Shown here piece after piece: positions 26,267 through 34,785 of a stretch of 64,000 bases of DNA. The notes below the pieces were generated by a model. The model saw nothing but the letters and a program-made list of their open reading frames with translations, was not told the DNA's origin and searched no databases. Source of the DNA: Lachnospiraceae bacterium (GTDB lineage Bacteria; Bacillota; Clostridia; Lachnospirales; Lachnospiraceae). The number at the start of each line of letters is the position of its first letter. Position 1 is the stretch's first letter. Both the position numbers and the translations under genes were made by a program. The stretch lies in the NCBI GenBank assembly GCA_017405805.1, contig JAFQZU010000038.1:1-64000 (forward strand), read 5' to 3'.

Positions 26267-27787
26267 ATGAACCGATCCCTATTCACACAGCTCAAAAAGC
26301 ATCCGGCCATTCCCATGGCGATCGCAGCGGTTTTCCACGCCTTCATGAGCGTGCTGCGCTATTTTTTCGATCAGGCCTATATGCTCCCTGTCGGCTATGC
26401 CCTGACCTCCGCCGCGATCATCATTACGGCCTTTCTTCTGGTGCGGTACCGCCCTGCCCTTCATCTGCGGCCGGGGCACTTCCTCACCCTTTTTTTGATG
26501 CTCGGTTTTATCGTCTCCTGCGCCGTCGCGACCAGCATCAGCAAAATGGACATGTTCCATCAGAACCGCCTCTATCTCTATGACACGTTTATGACGCTGA
26601 TGTTCTTCTATCCCCTGGGACACTGCGTCGGGCGATTGAAACGGCATTTTCATCTGCGCGTCTTTCTCCACATCGTCCTCACGGCATGGTCCCTTTTCAT
26701 GCTGTTCGTGGTGATCCGCATCTTCCAGGTGCGCCCCATTCCGGTGCCGCTTGGCGGCTACATTTATATGAACAATGACCTGCACAGCCTGTGTCTGAAC
26801 TGCAACCCCAACACCACGGGCCTGATCCAGATGATCTTTTTCCTTCTGGCGCTCTTTCTGGCAGTGTGGGACAAATATCCGCCCCTTCGGTTTTTGTGCC
26901 TGTGCATGGCCCTCGTCAACTACGCGGCGCTCGTTCTCTCGGATTCGCGGACGTCGATCACCGCTTCCGTACTCGGCGTCTCTCTGATGACCTTCGTGGT
27001 CCTGCTCACGATCAGGCCCTCTTTGCCGCTCCGCTACCGTCTTCTCTATTCGGCCGTCGGTGCTGCCATCGCCGTCGTACTCTGCTTATTGATGCGGAAC
27101 GCTATATCCTACCTCTATGAAGTGCTGGTCAGGATCCCCAACACCTCTCCCATCGCTGCAGCGGACTCTCTGATGCGCGCGGCGGCAGGAGACATGCGGG
27201 GCCGGACCAGTGCGCTTGTGGGAGATGTGCGCGGCAGCTTCCGCTCTGCGCTTCCTCCGGAGCAGGCCTTTGTTCTTTCCGGCCAGGCTTCGACCCTCAA
27301 CGGAAGTCTGGACATCCTTCTGAACCGTCTGCTCACGGGACGGCTCACCATATGGACGGCCGCATTCAAGACCATGACTTCCTCCCCCCGTAACCTGCTG
27401 GCAGGCGTGACGCCGGCGGGCGTAAGGGCTGCCATCTATGAGCAGACCGCCGGCCGCTTCAATATGTACACGCACAACCAGTTCCTGGAGATCGGCGTCT
27501 CCCTGGGCCTTCCCTGTCTGATCGCCTTTTTCGCCTCCCTGGTCCTGGATATCATCTATGCCGTCCGCCTGTTCCGGCTCGGAACGGCACGCCGGACCGC
27601 GCTTCTCGTCCCCATGCTGGCCGCCGTCCTGATCCTTGCCAACATGACGGAGGCGACACTTCTCTTTTACCAGTTTCCGTCGGCCTATCTCTTTTTCTTC
27701 CTGAGCGGATGGCTGGGAGAAAAGTGGATCTACGAACAGAAAAGACTCCGGCGTCTGCAGGAGAAAGCTGCAGAGCAGCCGCAATAA
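26267..27787 (+). CDS. O-antigen ligase/polymerase-like membrane protein
   Basis: 506 residues with about ten to twelve hydrophobic helices. A long extracytoplasmic loop (about 285-385) ends in GRLTIWTAAFKTM, and YTHNQFLEIGVSLG follows; R-x-x-I-W and T-H-N are hallmarks of the Wzy_C/WaaL family. Such proteins join or polymerise lipid-linked glycans outside the membrane. It stands alone on the plus strand with a terminator after it, away from the main polysaccharide cluster. Acceptor unknown. Confidence 0.8.
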   Translation: MNRSLFTQLKKHPAIPMAIAAVFHAFMSVLRYFFDQAYMLPVGYALTSAAIIITAFLLVRYRPALHLRPGHFLTLFLMLGFIVSCAVATSISKMDMFHQNRLYLYDTFMTLMFFYPLGHCVGRLKRHFHLRVFLHIVLTAWSLFMLFVVIRIFQVRPIPVPLGGYIYMNNDLHSLCLNCNPNTTGLIQMIFFLLALFLAVWDKYPPLRFLCLCMALVNYAALVLSDSRTSITASVLGVSLMTFVVLLTIRPSLPLRYRLLYSAVGAAIAVVLCLLMRNAISYLYEVLVRIPNTSPIAAADSLMRAAAGDMRGRTSALVGDVRGSFRSALPPEQAFVLSGQASTLNGSLDILLNRLLTGRLTIWTAAFKTMTSSPRNLLAGVTPAGVRAAIYEQTAGRFNMYTHNQFLEIGVSLGLPCLIAFFASLVLDIIYAVRLFRLGTARRTALLVPMLAAVLILANMTEATLLFYQFPSAYLFFFLSGWLGEKWIYEQKRLRRLQEKAAEQPQ

Positions 27788-27832
27788 AAAAACACCCCTC
27801 TTTCCGCGTATAGTGCGAAAAAAGGGGTATTC
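27788..27832 (+). terminator. Terminator after the O-antigen ligase-like gene
   Basis: CACCCCTCTTTCCGC pairs imperfectly with GCGAAAAAAGGGGT; A-rich on the left and T-rich on the right. It begins directly after the stop codon and may also serve the convergent gene at 27858. Confidence 0.7.
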
Positions 27833-27857
27833 TGACCGTTCTCTGCCGGGGGAGCAC

Positions 27858-28112
27858 TCAGCCCTTCAGGCCCCTGCTCTGCCGGTCCATATCTTCTACC
27901 ACGATATCGTAGATCTCCCCGATCGAGGCACAGTATTCCAGCACCTTCCAGGGCTCGTTGGTATGGAAATGAATCTTGATGGGGTCGCCGTCTCCGCCTA
28001 CTGCCAGAAGACTGTCCCCGACGAAATTCTCCGTGATATAGTCATTGACTTCATCCTCGTCCAGATCATCCCCGTCGATCAGCAGCTGTGTATCATATCT
28101 GAATTCAATCAT
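27858..28112 (-). CDS. Stand-alone FakA/DAK-type C-terminal domain protein
   Basis: 84 residues. It matches only the C-terminal part of fatty-acid kinase FakA / DAK2-type proteins: VGDSLLAVGGDGDPIKIHFHTNEPWKVLEYC followed by GEIYDIVVEDMDRQ. The N-terminal DhaL-like kinase domain is absent. AGGAGG precedes ATG 28112, so it looks like a true small gene, not the end of a decayed one. In full-length FakA this domain helps hold the FakB-bound fatty acid; as a free unit its job is unknown. A palindrome lies just upstream and ftsH is 60 bp away on the same strand. Confidence 0.75.
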   Translation of the reverse strand: MIEFRYDTQLLIDGDDLDEDEVNDYITENFVGDSLLAVGGDGDPIKIHFHTNEPWKVLEYCASIGEIYDIVVEDMDRQSRGLKG

Positions 28113-28125
28113 CTTGTATCCTCCT

Positions 28126-28151
28126 GTATGATTAGATATATCAAATCATAC
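28126..28151. repeat. 26-bp near-perfect palindrome (possible operator)
   Basis: GTATGATT-AGATATATCA-AATCATAC is symmetric except for one A/A pair. It lies 14 bp upstream of the small FakA-C gene and 22 bp after the ftsH stop. It has no T run, so an operator is more likely than a terminator. Confidence 0.5.
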
Positions 28152-28172
28152 CATATTTTTGGATGCTCTGCA

Positions 28173-30095
28173 TCAGTCCTTCCCGGAAACTTCGGGAGCC
28201 TGCGGCTGATCGCCGCCGCTGCCGGCGGTCTCCTCTTCGCTCTCTTCCTCCATCATGGGGATCTCGCGGGGGATCGGCTTGCGGTTCAGGATATTCATGA
28301 ACTCGTCGCCGGTGATCGTCTCGCGAAAATACAGATACTCCGCAAGCTCATCCATCTTGGCTTTGTTGTCGCGCAGGATCTGCAGCGCCTTTTCGTGCTG
28401 GCGCCGGACCAGTTCGACGACTTTTCTATCGATCAGGGCCTGTGTATCCGCAGAGCAGGCCAGCGAGGTATCGCCGCCCAGATACTGATTGCTCACCGTC
28501 TCCATGGCCACCATATCGAACTCGTCGCTCATGCCGTAGCGGGTGATCATGGCGCGCGCCAACTTGGTCGCCTGCTCGATGTCATTGGAGGCGCCGGTCG
28601 TGATGCTTCCGAACTCCACTTCCTCCGCGGCGCGGCCGCCGGTCAGCGTCGCGATCTTGTTTTCCAGCTCCTCTTTGCTCATCAGGTAGTGGTTGCCCTC
28701 TTCCTCCACCTGCATTGTGTAACCCAGAGCGCCCGAGGTGCGGGGAATGATGGTAATCTTCTGCACCGGCGCGCTGTTGGTCTGTCTGGCCGCCACCAGG
28801 GCGTGTCCGATCTCATGATAGGAGACGATCAGCTTCTCCTTATCGGTGAGAATGGCGTTCTTCTTCTGGTATCCGGCGATGACGACCTCGATGCTCTCCT
28901 CCATATCCGCCTGCGTGGCAAAACGCCTTCCGTCGCGGACCGCGCGCAGCGCCGCCTCATTGACGATATTTGCGAGCTCGGCGCCCGATGCGCCTGCCGC
29001 CATGCGGGCGATCTTGTTGAAGTCGACATCGCTGCCGATCTTGATCTTCTTTGCGTGGACCTTCAGGATGTCCTCCCTGCCCTTGAGGTCGGGAAGCTCC
29101 ACCGGCACGCGCCGGTCAAAGCGTCCGGGGCGGGTGAGGGCGGGATCCAGGGCGTCGGGACGGTTCGTGGCCGCCAGGATCACGACGCCGAGGTTTTCCT
29201 CGAAGCCGTCCATCTCGGTCAGCAGCTGGTTGAGGGTCTGCTCACGCTCGTCATTTCCGCCCACAAGGCTGCCGTCGCGCCTTTTGCCGATGGCGTCGAT
29301 CTCGTCGATAAAGACGATGCAGGGCGCTTTTTCCTGCGCCTGGCGGAAGAGGTCGCGCACCTTGGAGGCGCCCATACCCACGAACATCTCCACGAATTCC
29401 GATCCGGACATGGAGAAGAAGGGCACGTTGGATTCACCGGCTACCGCCTTGGCGAGCATGGTTTTGCCGGTTCCGGGAGGGCCCACCAGCAGGATGCCCT
29501 TGGGCATGGTGGCGCCGATCTCCTTGTACTTGCCGGGATCGTGCAGATACTCCACGATCTCCTGAAGGTTTTCCTTCGCCTCCTCCTCACCGGCGACGTC
29601 CGAAAAGCGAATGCCCTCCGTTGACTTGACGTAGATCTTGGCGTTGCTCTTGCCCATGCCGAACATCATGGAGCCCGGCCCGCCGCCGGCCCTGTCCATC
29701 AGGCGCTTGTTCAGGTAATATCCCAGACCGGCAAAAATCACGATCGGGAAGACCCAGGACATCAAAAAGGCGACCAGCGGCGACATCTGCTGCTGAATGT
29801 CGCTTCCGAATTTTACGTTCGCATTATGCAGGCGGTCCACCAGACCCAGATCCGTCACCGGGGCGGTAACATAGATATTGCCGTCCGTGTCCGAAAACGT
29901 GATCTTGTTGGACTCAATTTCCACCTCTTCGATCTTCCCGCCCTCGATCATGGTCAGGAACTGGTTGTAATCCACCTCCGTGACCGAAGCATTCTGAATA
30001 TAGGGCATGACGATCGTATTGAGAAGAAGCAGAACCGTCAATGCGATCAACGCATAGTAAAGCATTGGCCTTTTGGGAGATTTTACTTCATTCAT
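28173..30095 (-). CDS. ftsH: ATP-dependent zinc metalloprotease FtsH
   Basis: 640 residues, the usual size. Two N-terminal helices flank an extracytoplasmic domain. The AAA module has Walker A GPPGTGKT (~206), Walker [13 protein letters not shown] and the SRH pair GRFDRR. The M41 protease has zinc motif HEIGH (~427). The C-terminus is short and acidic. FtsH hexamers degrade membrane and unstable cytoplasmic proteins. It stands alone here, without the tilS/hpt neighbours often seen. Confidence 0.97.
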   Translation of the reverse strand: MNEVKSPKRPMLYYALIALTVLLLLNTIVMPYIQNASVTEVDYNQFLTMIEGGKIEEVEIESNKITFSDTDGNIYVTAPVTDLGLVDRLHNANVKFGSDIQQQMSPLVAFLMSWVFPIVIFAGLGYYLNKRLMDRAGGGPGSMMFGMGKSNAKIYVKSTEGIRFSDVAGEEEAKENLQEIVEYLHDPGKYKEIGATMPKGILLVGPPGTGKTMLAKAVAGESNVPFFSMSGSEFVEMFVGMGASKVRDLFRQAQEKAPCIVFIDEIDAIGKRRDGSLVGGNDEREQTLNQLLTEMDGFEENLGVVILAATNRPDALDPALTRPGRFDRRVPVELPDLKGREDILKVHAKKIKIGSDVDFNKIARMAAGASGAELANIVNEAALRAVRDGRRFATQADMEESIEVVIAGYQKKNAILTDKEKLIVSYHEIGHALVAARQTNSAPVQKITIIPRTSGALGYTMQVEEEGNHYLMSKEELENKIATLTGGRAAEEVEFGSITTGASNDIEQATKLARAMITRYGMSDEFDMVAMETVSNQYLGGDTSLACSADTQALIDRKVVELVRRQHEKALQILRDNKAKMDELAEYLYFRETITGDEFMNILNRKPIPREIPMMEEESEEETAGSGGDQPQAPEVSGKD

Positions 30096-30201
30096 TTTTC
30101 TGTCTCATCCTTTTCCAAAACAAATTGTTCACAACTTAAATAGTATCGTATCACTATACTATAAAAAATAGGAGTGCTTTTTCTAAATCTTTTGTAAAAA
30201 A

Positions 30202-30236
30202 AAGTGTTTTAGCAGCCCGCCACTGCTAAAACACTT
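30202..30236 (-). terminator. Terminator of the metallo-beta-lactamase/cell-wall protein (copy 1)
   Basis: AAGTGTTTTAGCAG pairs perfectly with its mirror across a CCCGCCAC loop, and eight T follow in the minus direction. The same stem occurs again at 34647-34681 with a one-base loop difference. Confidence 0.88.
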
Positions 30237-30264
30237 CAACTATCTCTGATTAGCTGACCGCACC

Positions 30265-33042
30265 TTACTCTGCCTTCTCAGATTCTGCTTCGGTCTGCAT
30301 TACTTCTTCTTCCGTCCGGAGTTCTGCATCCGGTGCTGCAGAATCTGCTTCCGCAGCCTCAGTTTCCGACTCCTGCACGGCGTCTTCCGCCTGAGACACT
30401 TCCTTCGCATCTGCAGTCTCAGCCTCAGACGCAGCATCCGCAGTCCCGGCCTCAGGCGCAGCATCTACAGCCTCGGCCTCAGACATTTCCTCCGGATCCG
30501 CATCTGCAGCCCCGGCCTCAGGCGCAGCATCTGCAGCCCCGGCCTCAGACACTACCTCTGCATCCGCATCTACCGCCTCAGCCTCAAGCTCCTGCACAGC
30601 ATCTTCCGCCTCAGACGCTGCCTCCGCATCCTCATTTACAGCCTCAGCCTCAAGTCCTTCCTCTTCCGGCATGCCCTCCGTTTCTGCAGACTCGACCGCC
30701 TCAGCGACCGCCTCATCCGCAGCAGACTGCACATCTTTTTCTTCATCGGGGACTGCTGCTGCATCGGGAACTGCTGCTGCATCGGGAACTGCCGCTGCAT
30801 CGGTGACTGCTTTTGCATCGGTGACTGCTTTTGCCGTACTCCCGGCTTCCTTTTTCACTGCGGACCGCACAGCGGTGCCTGCTTCAGACTTGGCCGCCAC
30901 GATCTTGCTGGCGATCCCGTATTCGTTGAAGAAGTACTTCGTCCCGTGCACTGTCTTCCATCCGCCCGTGTACATGCTGTAGTCACGGCCAAGATAATAG
31001 TAGCGGCCGTTGATCCTGCGAAGGCCTTTTTCGGCTGCGCCGTTCTCTTTCGGATTGAAGTAATACCACTTGCTTCCGACCTTCTGCCAGCCCTTCTGCA
31101 CCACGCCCCAGCTGTCCGTGTGATACTTTCTGCCGCTCACGGTCGTCCATGCGTTGGTCTTCATGGCGCCTTTGGAGCTCATGGTGTAACTCTTGCCGCC
31201 GATCTTTGCAAGGCCGGTCACTGCCGCGCCGTTCTGCCCGGGATCCAGGTAGTACCAGTGGTTCCCCACCTTGGTCCAGCCGCTCTGCACCACGCCCCAG
31301 GCGTCCGAGTGATAGTATTTCCCGTGATTGTCCATCCAGGCGTTCTTCATCATCGAACCGTCCGACGCGAACATGTAGTGCTTGCCGCCGACCGGTTTGA
31401 TGCCGATCTCGCTGGCGCCCCCTTTGGACGGGTTCAAATAGTACCATTTTCCGCCGACCTGCGTCCAGCCCTTCTGCAGAATGCCGTAGCCGTCCGTATA
31501 GTACCGCTTGCCGTTCTTTTTGATCCAGCCTTTGTGCATCTGGCCGAGGGTGTTGCCGTAGTAGGTTTTGCCGCCCACTTTGAAGAAACCGGTCTTGCAG
31601 ATCCCGTTTTTGTCGATGTAATACCAGTCCTTCCCGAGCTGTTTCCAGCCGTTTCCCCGCTGCAGATGCCCGTAGCCGTCCAGAAGATAGACTTTTGTGC
31701 CGATTTTTGTCGGGCCTTTGCGCATGGCGCCGTCGCTGCCGAGATAGAAGGTGTCCTTGCCTATGGTCTTCCAGCCGGTCTGCAGGATCCCGTTGTTTTC
31801 CAGGCAGAACCAGGTCCCGTGCACGTCGGTCCATCCGCTGCGGCGCACGCCCCAGCCGTCCACGTAGTAAGTATATTTTCCGACTTTCACGAAAGAATCC
31901 AGAAGGATCGAGCCGTCCTGTCCTATGAACTGAAGGCCCCGGAAAGTTTTGACCCATCTCCCGTTAAAAGCTTTCCCGTTCGCCTGGACCGGCTCGTGCG
32001 ACACGATATTGGCGAACATCTCCCGGCAGATCACTGCGGGGGTTTTGATGTTGAAGCTCATAGGCACGACGACCGTTGTGCCGTCTTTGAACTTTATCTT
32101 CTCATAAAACGTATTTACGTGGCGGCCGGCGGTCGTGTAGATGAAGCCGTCTTTTGCCGTAAATGTAATGGTCCCGTTGTAGCGGGTACCGTAAACGCTT
32201 GCCATCGAAGACATGCCGTTGATCCGCTCAGCGCACGACCAGCCTCCTGCCCAGCTGTCGCTGCTCCGGTTCTCATTGTAGGTATACCAGGTATACTTGG
32301 GATTGACTTTTGATATAAAGCTGTACTGATTGCTGGTGGCATATCCGTGATGGCTCATCTTGAACACATCCGCCCTGAGATCCACGCCGGATGCAATGAC
32401 CGCATCCTCTCCCTCTCTTTCCAGGTCCCCGCAGGTCAGAAACCGGATACCGCCTCCCGTAACCCGGGTCACCAGCGAGTGGTTGTTGATGTAGTGGAAA
32501 TCGTAATCATCTCCCGTATAGTTGATGTGTGCAAGGACATCCACCTTCGCGTCCCCGACGTCAAAAGAGGACCCCGGACTGACCCACCTGATGGGCACTC
32601 CTTTGGCGTTCGCCGCGTCGATGACCTCATTCATGAGTCCCCTGTGGAAATCCATGTACCAGTCGCCCGGCGCCGGCTTCATATAATAATTATCCGGCAG
32701 GTATACAGTCCCGACATTATAATTCCGAATAATATCGTCCAGGTAATAATCGTGATCATCATGATAATGCGAGAGATACACGTCAAAACTTTTCTTCCCG
32801 TTCTGATTGAGCCACTTGAAGATCGTCCCGTTGCTGTCCTTGTCCCCGCTGTCCATGAGCAGTCCCTTGCCGGCCGACTCGATATAAGTCGCCTCTCCGA
32901 GATTATCCGCCCCGAGGTCGATGGCCGTGATCTTCAATTCCGATCCGGCCATGACAGACATGACCGGCATCAGCATTGCGCTGATCGCGGTGAGCAGTCC
33001 TGCCGTTCTGCGTAATGTCTTTCTGAGCCCCCGCTTTTTCAT
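30265..33042 (-). CDS. Secreted metallo-beta-lactamase-fold protein with choline-binding-type repeats
   Basis: 925 residues from ATG 33042 (GGGAGG 8 nt upstream). Signal peptide 1-32. Metallo-beta-lactamase domain about 35-300: SHYHDDHD (His92, His94, Asp96, His97), CGD at 204-206 and SHHG near 231. Residues about 345-710 are aromatic GW-x-WYY cell-wall repeats, including long units with NGAA-x-GL and WGVVQ-x-GW, also found in the amidase at 48688. The last ~215 residues are an Ala/Glu/Asp-rich tail with 18-bp DNA repeats. Pneumococcal Pce joins the same two domain types and removes phosphocholine from teichoic acid. The substrate here is inferred, not shown. Confidence 0.85.
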   Translation of the reverse strand: MKKRGLRKTLRRTAGLLTAISAMLMPVMSVMAGSELKITAIDLGADNLGEATYIESAGKGLLMDSGDKDSNGTIFKWLNQNGKKSFDVYLSHYHDDHDYYLDDIIRNYNVGTVYLPDNYYMKPAPGDWYMDFHRGLMNEVIDAANAKGVPIRWVSPGSSFDVGDAKVDVLAHINYTGDDYDFHYINNHSLVTRVTGGGIRFLTCGDLEREGEDAVIASGVDLRADVFKMSHHGYATSNQYSFISKVNPKYTWYTYNENRSSDSWAGGWSCAERINGMSSMASVYGTRYNGTITFTAKDGFIYTTAGRHVNTFYEKIKFKDGTTVVVPMSFNIKTPAVICREMFANIVSHEPVQANGKAFNGRWVKTFRGLQFIGQDGSILLDSFVKVGKYTYYVDGWGVRRSGWTDVHGTWFCLENNGILQTGWKTIGKDTFYLGSDGAMRKGPTKIGTKVYLLDGYGHLQRGNGWKQLGKDWYYIDKNGICKTGFFKVGGKTYYGNTLGQMHKGWIKKNGKRYYTDGYGILQKGWTQVGGKWYYLNPSKGGASEIGIKPVGGKHYMFASDGSMMKNAWMDNHGKYYHSDAWGVVQSGWTKVGNHWYYLDPGQNGAAVTGLAKIGGKSYTMSSKGAMKTNAWTTVSGRKYHTDSWGVVQKGWQKVGSKWYYFNPKENGAAEKGLRRINGRYYYLGRDYSMYTGGWKTVHGTKYFFNEYGIASKIVAAKSEAGTAVRSAVKKEAGSTAKAVTDAKAVTDAAAVPDAAAVPDAAAVPDEEKDVQSAADEAVAEAVESAETEGMPEEEGLEAEAVNEDAEAASEAEDAVQELEAEAVDADAEVVSEAGAADAAPEAGAADADPEEMSEAEAVDAAPEAGTADAASEAETADAKEVSQAEDAVQESETEAAEADSAAPDAELRTEEEVMQTEAESEKAE

Positions 33043-33173
33043 TTGATGCGCCTCCCGCATAAAAATTCAGTCATTTGTATAATACTATTTTATCCCGTTT
33101 TCCGCTACTTATTTCGTGCATTGCGGGGGAAATGAATTTTTATTTGGGGAGGTTTGGGATGGCGCGGTAGGCT

Positions 33174-33255
33174 AGGTGCCTTCCTTTTCGGGATTTAGGC
33201 TGTCTCGGTCTGCTAAGTGCCTTCCTTTTCGGGATTTAGGCTGTCTCGGTCTGCT
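33174..33255. repeat. Tandem 41-bp duplication
   Basis: Two adjacent copies of a 41-bp unit (33174-33214 and 33215-33255) differ at one base. Each contains GTGCCTTCCTTTTCGGGATT and GGCTGTCTCGGTCTGC. TATAAT follows at 33255-33260, without a clear -35. The surrounding 33061-33400 stretch holds no gene that I can support. Confidence 0.8.
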
Positions 33256-33401
33256 ATAATCTAGAAAAAATTGGGTTTTGCAGCAAAGGATACGACAATT
33301 CTACGGATATCATTTCTGCTTTTTGCAGTAGTAGCAGAGGCGCTCTCTGCCAAATCCTCCACATTTCCCGGCAAAGCTGGATAATCCCCCCATTGCCGGC
33401 A

Positions 33402-33429
33402 TTGACAGGAACTTTTTTTGTCTTATAAT
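33402..33429 (+). promoter_or_regulatory. Strong promoter before the frameshifted nuclease-like gene
   Basis: TTGACA (33402-33407), 16-bp spacer, TATAAT (33424-33429). It leaves a ~130-nt leader that can fold, for example GTCCGC...GCGGAC at 33461-33504, before the AAGGAGG site at 33552. Confidence 0.7.
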
Positions 33430-33561
33430 GACCCTATCTGATCCGGGGGATCTCCCCGGCAGTCCGCGGAAGATGCCCATTCCCCCTGCGGACAGATATT
33501 CCACATTTTTAGTGAAAGCGTGTAAAGGTTGTACAGTGATTCCTGTACGGAAAGGAGGCAG

Positions 33562-34358
33562 ATGGCAGATCATTTCGAAGCGGTTATCCGGAGCCGGATC
33601 GAATATTTGGAAAATATCACGGCAAAAAAGAAGGCAGCCCTGCAAAATGTCCCGGAGGGAAGGCTGCGCTGCAGCAGGATCGGAGGAACCGTTCAATATT
33701 TCAAGCGCGTCAAAAGTGACGATACGACCGGCACTTACATCCCTGTAGCGCAAAAAGAATTGGCCAAGCCCTTGCCCAAAAGACCTACGATCAGGACGTC
33801 CTGAAAACTGCCGGGGAAGAATTGAAACAGCTCCTCAAGCTGGAAGAGAGGCGCCGGAGGAAGACTATTGAGAAAATATATGAGAAATACGGCACATCGC
33901 GAAAGGCGCTGGTCAATCCCGTCTCGCTCCCCGATGATGAGTATGTCGAACAGTGGCTCAGCAAGCCTTATAACACACTTGGGTTTACCCGGGACGATCC
34001 GGAGTTCTATTCCGAGCGGGGCTTGCGCGTCCGGTCCAAATCCGAAGTGTTTATTGCCGATTTGCTGGACGAACTTGGCGTACCCTATCGGTATGAGGAA
34101 GCCATCTTTCTAAAGGGCCGGGGCTGGATCTATCCTGATTTCACGGTGATGAATGTCCGGCTTCGCAAAATATACCTGTGGGAGCATTTCGGGAAAATGG
34201 ATGAGCCGGACTACTGCAAGAAGAATTTGGGCAAACTGGAAGATTATGAAAAAAACGGGTATTTCCTGGGCAAATACCTGATCCTGACGATGGAGATCAG
34301 GGACAGACCGGTCTCGCCGCCCAGGATCAAAAGAGTTGTGGAGACGTATTTGCTCTGA
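33562..34358 (+). pseudogene. Frameshifted PD-(D/E)XK nuclease-like gene
   Basis: The gene starts at ATG 33562 (AAAGGAGGCAG before it) with MADHFEAVIRSRIEYLEN and runs to TGA 33804. The adjoining frame continues the protein to 34358 with QKTYDQDVLKTAGEELKQLL and onward. Inserting one G near 33766 would restore a ~266-residue protein reading AKALAQKTYDQD. The C-terminal half carries SEVFIADLLDELGVPYRYE, then WIYPDFTVM and YLWEHFGKM, the E...D...ExH layout of a PD-(D/E)XK nuclease-like fold. Whether the shift is real, a sequencing slip or programmed cannot be decided here; no standard slippery heptamer is in frame. Confidence 0.72.
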
Positions 34359-34646
34359 ATGAAAGGAAGCTTTCCGGAGTGCTCTGCTACAAATATTATT
34401 TCTACTGACTTAGCTGACGCGCTCTGCTATAACACTGTGTTTTTGACAAGTTCTAAGTCGCAAGATCGAGATTCTATGGATAACTTCCTGGATTCTCTAA
34501 CTATTAGCAATATACCTATCTGCTATATCAAGCAATTATTTTGATACTGGCAGAACAGGCCCTCGCAAGAATACAGATGTGATCGCAAAAAATCCAATTC
34601 CTGGCAGAGCTCGACCACTAAAAACTACTGCTATCAAAAAAGAAAG
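34359..34646. other. AT-richer intergenic stretch, no gene recognised
   Basis: Base composition is clearly AT-richer than the neighbours. A 61-codon ORF at 34359-34544 has no upstream ribosome-binding site and no recognisable motif. I see nothing else to annotate. Confidence 0.4.
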
Positions 34647-34681
34647 AAGTGTTTTAGCAGCCCACCACTGCTAAAACACTT
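34647..34681 (-). terminator. Terminator after the GT-C-like gene (copy 2)
   Basis: The same stem as at 30202-30236, with loop CCCACCAC. It lies about 105 bp after the stop of the membrane protein. Between them, GGAGCGCCGC-x-CGGTCAG occurs twice, and the second copy continues into TTAGCTGACCGC, also present next to copy 1. Confidence 0.8.
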
Positions 34682-34785
34682 CGAAAATCACGGGTTAGCT
34701 GACCGCGCGGCGCTCCCAGCCCCAAACGCTATCCTGACCGTGCGGCGCTCCCCGCGCCACCACGCAGCTCCAAATCTCCAAACTC

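Noticed and set aside
30333-30806. Plus-strand Pro/Gln/Leu-rich ORF opposite the hydrolase tail
   Set aside because: It is the mirror of the Ala/Glu repeat DNA and has no ribosome site.
33310-33753. 147-codon minus-strand ORF
   Set aside because: It lies opposite the strong plus-strand promoter and the better-supported nuclease-like gene and has no motif.
33763-33804. Programmed -1 frameshift in the nuclease-like gene
   Set aside because: CCCAAAA is present but not in the phase of a slippery heptamer, and no clear downstream stimulatory stem was seen; a missing base explains it more simply.
34359-34544. 61-residue ORF after the nuclease-like pseudogene
   Set aside because: It starts directly at the previous stop without a ribosome site and has no recognisable motif.
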